DNA from: Thalassia testudinum
Lineage: Eukaryota; Streptophyta; Magnoliopsida; Alismatales; Hydrocharitaceae
DNA: 64,000 nucleotides
Reading direction: 5' to 3'
Assembly (NCBI GenBank): GCA_037157565.1
Contig: JAZHRO010000022.1
Location: 7,068,001 to 7,132,000 of the forward strand
How positions within the stretch are numbered: position 1 is the stretch's first letter; each line of letters starts with the position of its first letter. Both the position numbers and the translations under genes were made by a program. The notes under the pieces were generated by a model. The model did no database searches. It saw nothing but the letters and a program-made list of their open reading frames with translations, and was not told the origin of the DNA. Below, one piece after another: positions 57,200 through 64,000 of this stretch.

Positions 57200-58926
57200 G
57201 ATGTGCATACATCTGATTAACCTAAAATGTCTATTAATGCATGTTCTTAGTACCATATTAGCATCATGCATTGTAAATATTACATAAAATGCATAATCAT
57301 GCATGTAGGACAAATTGTACAAATTGTATAGTAATTACCTTCTTTTATGGTCAAGGACAGGGCAACTTTCTAATCAGGGCTTCGAACTAAGGATCCAATT
57401 GTATGGATCTGATCAAGGCAACGATGGGAGTTCAACGACTACAAGATCGCCCTGATCGGATGTCCGTAGCACCAGATATAGTCCAAGGAAGCCTACAGAT
57501 CAAGGGCTAAGATGGTGATAATCCACACCTCAGACGACAAATCTGACCACATGGATGGCTTCAGATCTATGATCGTAGCCTAATGGCCCAAAAGTTGGTC
57601 CAATCCGACACCTGTGGCATCGTCTACAACACTCAAAAGATGGACAGCCAAGATTACGCCACGTGGCACCATCCCAGCTGCCCAATCGGCCCCTAAGACC
57701 ACCGCTGCATCTCTAAATAGTTTCCAATGCATGTTCTGGGCCGTTGGATCTTGATCCAACGGCCACAAGCACGTGCACCTTAAATCATCCGCGCGACAAA
57801 AAGGCCGCCGCAGCACAGCAGTCTAGCGCATTGCGCGAGCGCGAGACATGCGTTCGATTCTGCATCTGCAGCACGTAATCGAATTATCGCAGCCATGCGA
57901 TCGACAGCGAGCGGTGTGGATCAGCCAATAGGGCCCGCACGTGATCAGACGCATAGCGCGCACACCCGATCGCATGCGGGCGCGTGGTGAAGGCACGGAC
58001 AAAGGCGTTGGCAAGGAGTGTTTTAAGTCGTCTAATCTTGAGATTGGATGGCTGATCATGCATGAATGTGCACAAGTGTTTGAGGCAACAAAAGGCGAGC
58101 GGGCGCACGCTGCGCGTGCATGTCGGCCATGTTCAAGCATTTAGTGACGGATAAATCCGTCACTAAGGGTCCTGAATTAATGTTTTTGATGTTGAAATGT
58201 CCAAAATGCCCCTACTCCTTCCAACTATAAAAGAGACCCCTACCCTATGAATTCCTCATCCCTTCCTTCACTTCTCTTCCTCTCCAAAGCTTAAGAGAAG
58301 CTTATCCCACACCCGAGATGCTCCTCGAGAGCTAAATCCAAGTTTTTGCCCCCGTTTCGAAAGTGGATCCCGCGATGACGGTGATGTGCTGCCTCATTCC
58401 CGTTCTTCCGACTTCGTCCTCCTTCTTCCCACCTCATCCTCCATCTTCCACGCGTCGCCACTGTCCGGCTCGTCCTCCAAGCATTCGTCAAGGAGGATAA
58501 CATCTTTCTCCCTTCCTTTTATCACTTTCTTGAGTAGAATTTCATGCTTTGTAGTTGTAACAGTTTCCTGCTTTCTAGCGTAATCATTTCCTGCTTTTGT
58601 AGATGTAAAAACATTACTTCAATATTAAGTGATTGTTCTCTCCCTCTCTCTCTCTTATTGTTTATATCGATTCCATTGTGATTACTTCGATTATTAAACA
58701 AAAATACAAAAAAAAATATAATTGTAGATTTTGAGATTGACGTACAAAAAGAAATTTCTGTTTCAAAAAATTTTTTTTGAGATAGACGTAGCCTCCTTGT
58801 GTTCGACCCAGGACTCTTAGGAGATTCGGTATAAATTTACTTGTTGACAGGTTTTCTTTGCGAACGAACTACGATGACGGGTTTTCAAATCCAACCTCAA
58901 ATGCAGAGATTTCCGTGCATTCAACA
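57200..58926 (+). repeat. 3' LTR of element H
   Basis: 1727 bp, TGATGTGCATACATCTG to TCCGTGCATTCAACA. It has the perfect palindrome at 58141-58166 and TATA at 58225-58233. A 40-bp local duplication near 58735-58800 explains much of the extra length over the 5' LTR. Confidence 0.93.
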
Positions 58927-59353
58927 TTGTGTTACATGCATAGGGAGTGGGTATGCATGGGTTGTATGGGTTTTAGCGGGTACTGTTTACGTAGTTGGGT
59001 ATGAGATGGGGGGTTATCAAGTGTGATGGGTTGTGCGTGAGGTTGCAGTGGAAAAAAACGGGTGTGTGTTGTGTGTGATTGAGAACGAGGACTGGGTGGG
59101 TCTAGAATTCAATTGTGTGCAGCAGAGAAGTGGCATGCTTTGTTGGGGGGTTCTCGCTGATTGTGAGAGAGGGTGGGGTATCGGCTTGCATTAGTAATAA
59201 AATAGAAGATGGCATTGCTGGAAAAATCGGGAAGAGAAAGGGAAAAAATAAAGTAGTATCCATAGTGCACTTGCAATGGTATCCAACTTCTTTGGGAATT
59301 AAACTATGAGATTAAGGTAGATGAATTGGAACTTAGGTTAGAGATGCAAAATG
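58927..59353. other. spacer between H and the CACTA element
   Basis: About 420 bp, GT-rich, starting with the right TSD of H (TTGTG) and ending ATG, the expected 3-bp TSD of the CACTA element. It was continuous with 31545-31953 before H inserted. I see no gene. Confidence 0.5.
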
Positions 59354-59366
59354 CACTACAAGAAAG
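59354..59366 (+). repeat. CACTA terminal inverted repeat
   Basis: CACTACAAGAAAG, preceded by ATG (59351-59353) as the likely 3-bp TSD. It is the transposase cleavage end. Confidence 0.8.
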
Positions 59367-59639
59367 TTTACTATTCCGGACTGCTAGAAACGGTCGCAAT
59401 GTGGAAAAAACAGTCGAGACAGAGGGTTGAGGAATGTAGTGTCGCTATTGGGTTTTCTCGATCGTTATAGAATGTTACCGTTGGTAAAAAGGTGGGACCT
59501 CATTCAACGTGTCGTTATTTCTCTCGTCTATTTTCAACAATCGAGAAAAACTTCTCGACCATTATTAGTGGGCCGTCGAGGTAAATATCTACCTCGACCA
59601 TTGATGGGAGCACCATCATTAGCCATAACTAGCTCAATT

Positions 59640-62330
59640 TAGTCATTATCAAGGAATAAATGCTCCTACATAACCGCCAGAGAGCCCTAATTTACTACAA
59701 ACCCATTCTGAGTGAAATACAAGAAAACAAGGTTAAAACTATAATTTTACCATCATATCTTGAATGTAGAACAACCACAGGTTTTCTCAGGGGCTAAATA
59801 AAGGTCAAATGGTCTTAAAAGTCTAACAAGTGGGTTAAAACAGTCAGAAAAGAGTTTTCGCGTGTTTACAGAATTAAATGACTTTCGAAACCCTAAAAAC
59901 AAACCTGCTTAATTAACTGGGGATGTGGTCAAGATAAAATTCACCTAAACACTCTAAAATTTACAGAAAAATATTCTCTAGGGTCTGGTACCTTCAATTT
60001 GACCATTAGAACCCATCTTGACCCAAAACAGAGTCTCAGACTGACATTTTGCCCTAATTTGATTTTTTGCATAAATTACCCAATCAAACCAAGTCAAAAC
60101 AAAAATCTAACTTCACCATTGGATTCCTTAGGTCCAAATTAGGTTTGTATCAAAATTTGGGCCCAATCTGAGACTATGTTGACCTAGTTTGCAATTTGGT
60201 CCTGTCTGATTCTTTTATATCACACATATGCCCTTAACTTTCAAAATCCTTACAAAAGACCCCTGTCTTTATCATCATTTTCTTCAAATAGGTCCCTACC
60301 ACCATGAATCCTATTCCTACAAACTCCGACAACCTAAATTTGGCAAGTTCCCCTTGATTCCTTGACAAATCCCTCTCAGATTTGAAAGGGAAGTTTGTCA
60401 AGGAATTCCCTTCCTTTTGAGCCAATTCCCATGCCCTCAAACCTTCCCAATCTCTCATGCAAACGCATGAGAGATTAGGGCATCTTGGAATTCCTATCTC
60501 CAGCAAAGCTTTCCAAGCTTGGGATGCTTACTTCCCAAGCTCAAAACTCCCTCCAGAGGCCTATAAAAGGACCCCCAAATCAAACCGAAGATTCCAAGCT
60601 TGAATTTAGCCGAAAACTCCCCATAATCCTCCTCCCTCTTCCAGCCGAAAGGCTCCTCGAGCTCCGACGATTCCTCCCGACCACAATCCTCGTTCGTTCG
60701 CAATACCAGTAACAGATTTGCCTCCCTCATCCTCCTCCACGTCGCACCATACCAGCGGGCATTTCTATCCCCTTCATCATCACCATTCCTCCCCCACTGG
60801 AATCACCTTCGTCTTCGACACTGGCAATACTGCAAATGGTGTTGCCTCTGCCCCTCTTCATCCGCCAATCACCCAGATAAGTTTCCTAACTCTACTTTAT
60901 TCACACACCAACCACACTTCATTTCGATCGCCGTATCACACCGAGCACCTTCACCTTCCTCCGCTCCCACCAGACCTTCGGCGAGACTCCCCACTCATTC
61001 CACTACTTCAAACGCCTCGCCAACCACCTCACGACCTTCGCCACACCACCCTTTTCAAAAACCCCATCCTATTTCGTCCTATTACGCCTCCAAACCCTCT
61101 ACCGAACACACCCACCTCCGCGCACCAACTCTGTCACTGTCTGGCCACCACATTCATCTTCACGACATGCCACACACACCACCACATCCACCGTGCTACG
61201 GTGAAGCCTGGTGAACCTTCTGACGAGGCCGCAAGGTCGTGTTCTTCATTTCAAGTCTTCACTCCCTCGACCGCCATTACAGCAGCATCTTCGAGCGAAG
61301 CTTGAAGCCTTCTCTAGCCAAGCAAACTCCAAGTGATACGCCCAGGTTGTGTGGAGAGGTTCCAGGCAGAGTTCTAGGTCATCAATTGGCACCCACATCT
61401 ACTGCTACTACTCCAATTCTGTGAAGGCAACACACCGCAACTACATGCAGAAGAAGGCGGTTGGATAGTCCCACCTCGGAAGTAGACGAGCACCCGTACC
61501 CGCATAAATTGGATTTGTCGTATAGCCTTATCGCCTCAAGTCATAAGGGGTGAGGTCCCCGCACGCGCCCCCCACACGCCTCGCCCGCAACACTTTACAC
61601 CCAGGTCTAGCTAACCCTATAACCCACCTAACCTAAGCACTCCTCACTCACCACCTACGATGGTGAGCTTGGTCTCAAGTGTGCTCTACTCGAATACCCG
61701 ATAACCCAAGGCCCTGGGAGGGCGGATCCCAGAGAGAGAAGGAGAGATAGCACATGGGAGCAAGGGGGTTTTGCTCTCAGGACCAACGACCGACACTACG
61801 ACCGACACTTAGTCGTTTAAGGAACCTCCCCCTTGCACGTGAAGAAGGAAGAAGGAGAGGAAGACTGAGCAAAAGAGAAAGAAGAGAGAAGGCACAGCCA
61901 AAAAGAGAAGAAACAAGGAGTTGAAGAAGAAAAAGAGAGGAAGGGTGCCCTCTTGGCACTGTAGCAGCGAGTGATTTAAGCCGTCTAATCGGCTAAACAG
62001 ACGTCTAAGCTTCATTTGAAGTGCACCGTGCACTTACCTTACGTGACATTTAACTGCTTAGTGCTATTGAGTTATTTGATATAATTCTGAGGGGTAATTG
62101 GTGATTCAAATCACCATTTTACCCCATTCTTTTTGCATTATCTGACATTCACTTCATTCATATTTGTTTAGAATTCTATTGATTATATATTTGTGTTGAA
62201 TTGCAATCTTGAGAAGTATTTTTGCCAATTGCTCCCTCTGTTCGACTTCGGACTTTCATTCGAGTAATAAATTTTATTTGTTTTTGGCGCTGATTCGACC
62301 TATACTACACACGTTGATTTTAAAATCCGT
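59640..62330 (+). repeat. probable LTR L inserted in the CACTA end (edges uncertain)
   Basis: This block interrupts the subterminal repeats. It has a TATA box CTATAAAAGGACCCCC (60561-60576), a pyrimidine-rich leader (60580-61300), a GTCCCACCTCGG motif (61459) and a U5-like GTTCGACTTCGGACTTTC (62240) like the ends of the Athila LTRs. The 195-codon Ser/Pro/His-rich frame at 60718-61305 looks like leader composition, not a gene. I could not find a convincing TSD, so borders and identity stay open. Confidence 0.45.
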
Positions 62331-62826
62331 TTCAGAGCGAGCAATGTCATGTTTCAGAGCACGCAACAACCGTTATTTAGTCAGTCGAGGAAGATGTTAT
62401 CATCGACTATTCGTCAATAATGGACAAGAATGTTTTTAATCTCATCTATTTAAAACAATCGCAAAATAGTAACATTGCCGACTATTATTTAATATCAGAC
62501 AAGAATGTTACTATTTGCACCCAGTCGATAATGTTAATATTGTCGACCATTTGAAATCGTCGATAATGCCTTTGTCTTTTGGACGCATACTATTCTTGTC
62601 CGTTTTAAAATAGTCGAGAAAAGCTGGATTCTTTTTTTACATTAATTTGTTTAATTATGTGGAAGACCTATAAAAAACTAAACATCTAATAAAAATATAA
62701 TCAATCACACAACTTAAAACATTTGCATCTAATTAAAACACTAGAAATCAAAATAAAAATTTGATATATGTAATAATGTATACAGAGTTAATTACAAATG
62801 ATAATGTATATAAAAAATACAGCAAT

Positions 62827-63581
62827 CATGCTGTGGCACCACTGCCTCCAGCACCGCTACCACCTAAATCATTATCGTCACGACAATCTTTGTACTGATG
62901 AAAGGCCGGGTGATTGATACCTCCCTTCTGAAGTAATGCCAAGAGCTCCTTGATGGTCTTATTGGATTCTTTGAACTGCGTCACGTTGTCCCTGACCAGC
63001 GTCGTCAGCTCATTGATCCGTTGCTCCTCGTTGTCTCAGCAACGTAATGCCGCAATCTCCTTCCTCATCTTATGTACCTCAACTGAAGATGATGATGCTC
63101 CCCTTCTCCCATACCACATGGAAACAATCTCACTCCTTCCTGCTCTACGGACATACCCGCCATTCTCAGATGACATGACGGTCTGGTAGGCCTCCTTTGC
63201 TATCAGTGGTTGTTGAACTATACCAAAGTTGCCATCTACAGGAGGATGCATTAAGTTGATCATATTATCCTGAAAGATATTGAATTACGTTAACTAATTT
63301 CATTATGAAATGAAATAAAAGTATTGTGTTTTTTTAACTTAGGTGTCTCTATTGGTATGTGTCATGAAGCCACTCTCTATTTCCCTCAATACTCATCTTG
63401 CTATAAGCGGCCTCATATATTCCCACCCGATCAAGCTGGGCACCTTCATGCATGGCGGACTACAATATTTTGAAACAGTTAATTTAAATAAATTAAAAAT
63501 TATTGTAAGATTTAAAAGAAAATAATAATTAAAAATACTTACATATAGGGATTTCATCTCGCCTATGCTCCTCTTACCCAA
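62827..63581 (-). pseudogene. CACTA second transposase-like gene, C-terminal exons
   Basis: On the minus strand, a piece reading KAHVLGKRSIGEMKSLY ends at a consensus splice donor TATGTAAGTA (about 63540). An acceptor TATTGTAG precedes SAMHEGAQLDRVGIYEAAYS (63360-63460), and another, TTTCAG, precedes NMINLMHPPVDGNFG (63263). The last exon runs through VHKMRKEIAALRC, a TGA where CGA would be expected, and a helical NEEQRINELTTLVRDN stretch to a stop at 62827. This layout resembles the plant Ptta/En/Spm (TNPA-like) C-terminus. Stops make it inactive. Splice sites are by eye. Confidence 0.6.
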
Positions 63582-64000
63582 GACATGGGCCTTTGGTGGA
63601 GCCTTAGCTCTATTTTCCTGGTTGCTTGGGTCCAGGGATAAGGAGTGTCAACATCATGAATGCGAATCACATGCATAGCCATGGGGGTAAGTTGTAAGTT
63701 AGCATGATCACTGACCATATGGAATATGATGGATACATGTTCTTGAACGGGTTGAATCCATCGCTTGCAAGACCTAGTCTCACATTCCGTGCCTCCTCTA
63801 TGAATAATGCGTGATTCTTGTTAAATCTGTTCCATTCATTAGAATCTGTTGGATGACAAATGCATCCATCTTTCGATTTATTATCCTGATGCCATGCCAT
63901 CAGTTTTGCTATTTTTACTAGAAATGAGTAGGCGTTGTAGCCTAGGGATCAGTGGAAAATAATGGAGAACCTTCTCCGAATGTTTCTTCCCGCCTGTGTT
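63582..64000 (-). pseudogene. TNP2-type CACTA transposase fragment
   Basis: Strong TNP2 motifs are visible: HYFPLIPRLQRLL (63930-63970), then after a one-base frameshift near 63905 AWHQDNKSKDGCICHPTDS, NVRLGLASDGFNPFKNMYPS and NLPPWLCM, a TGA at about 63666, and in the same frame MLTLLIPGPKQPGK. TNP2 catalyses excision and insertion of CACTA elements. After GPKQPGK (about 63610) similarity to TNP2 stops and the TNPA-like piece begins, so about half of TNP2 is deleted. The N-terminal part is beyond the window. Confidence 0.85.

Larger units (their letters stand above)
31954..58926 (+). mobile_element. Athila-like retrotransposon H with nested insertions
   Basis: Element H has 5' LTR 31954-33640, PBS 33644-33661, gag 36686-37959, gag end and protease 37960-39381, RT start 39382-39770, RNase H and integrase 54119-55772, PPT 57186-57199 and 3' LTR 57200-58926. 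The TSD is TTGCG (31949-31953) and TTGTG (58927-58931). A Sirevirus-like LTR (J) lies in the leader, and a 14.3-kb block (39771-54118) replaces the middle of RT. H and A are close relatives. Confidence 0.92.
59354..64000 (-). mobile_element. CACTA (En/Spm) DNA transposon P, one end; runs off window
   Basis: The terminus CACTACAAGAAAG (59354-59366) is the classic CACTA end. Subterminal repeats with TCGAC/GTCGA cores fill 59390-59610 and 62330-62630 (TCGAGAAAAACTTCTCGACC, GTCGATAATG, TCGTCGATAATG). The transposase genes read toward this end on the minus strand. A probable LTR insertion (L) separates the two subterminal blocks. The other terminus is beyond 64000. Confidence 0.82.

Noticed and set aside
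60718..61305. 195-codon Ser/Pro/His-rich ORF
   Set aside because: Pyrimidine-rich leader downstream of a TATA box in a probable LTR; composition explains the open frame and no domain is visible.

Overview
The window is repeat DNA from a flowering-plant nuclear genome. Every protein-coding trace I can recognise comes from transposable elements: Ty3/gypsy LTR retrotransposons of the Athila and Tat lineages, one Ty1/copia (Sirevirus-like) LTR, and a CACTA DNA transposon. I found no host gene, tRNA, rRNA or CRISPR array. Primer-binding sites matching tRNA-Asp, TG...CA LTRs, 5-bp target-site duplications (TSDs) and Athila-type gag/protease/RT/integrase motifs place it in plants. I cannot name the species.

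Layout. (1) 1-9281: Athila-like element A, minus strand, with its 5' LTR at 7797-9281; its 3' LTR lies left of the window. It sits in the 3' region of an internally deleted Athila relative, F (9282-10835). (2) 10838-31544: the 5' part of a Tat-like element M, minus strand. Its gag is split: the C-terminal half is at 10838-11207, the N-terminal half, PBS and LTR at 30265-31544. About 19 kb is inserted between the halves (N, 11208-30264), made of paired direct repeats (r1/r2 about 745 bp, K1/K2 about 3.2 kb). N is itself interrupted by solo LTR E (+, TSD AACCC), which holds solo LTR D (-, TSD CCTAT), which holds a complete non-autonomous element B (+, 13488-21746, TSD CCATC/CCGTC). (3) 31954-58926: Athila-like element H, plus strand, with two LTRs and TSD TTGCG/TTGTG. 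Its leader carries a Sirevirus-like solo LTR (J). Its RT is replaced by a 14.3-kb block: a tandem, rearranged pair of another Athila family (C1/C2, minus) with a B-family solo LTR inside, joined to a truncated LTR G. (4) 59354-64000: the end of a CACTA transposon (P) with transposase remnants on the minus strand and a probable LTR (L) inside it; it runs off the right edge.

How the parts relate. A, C, F and H share the Athila gag-PR-RT-RNaseH-INT order, or remnants of it, and all have stops, frameshifts or catalytic substitutions. Only H keeps an apparently complete integrase catalytic triad. B lacks all pol domains but shares with these elements the tRNA-Asp PBS, the 3' polypurine tract and an internal G-tract motif, so it was probably mobilised in trans by an Athila-type relative. 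Its internal region carries one 2-kb frame of unrecognised function, interrupted by two stops. The insertion order can be read from the TSDs and is the most informative aspect of the window.
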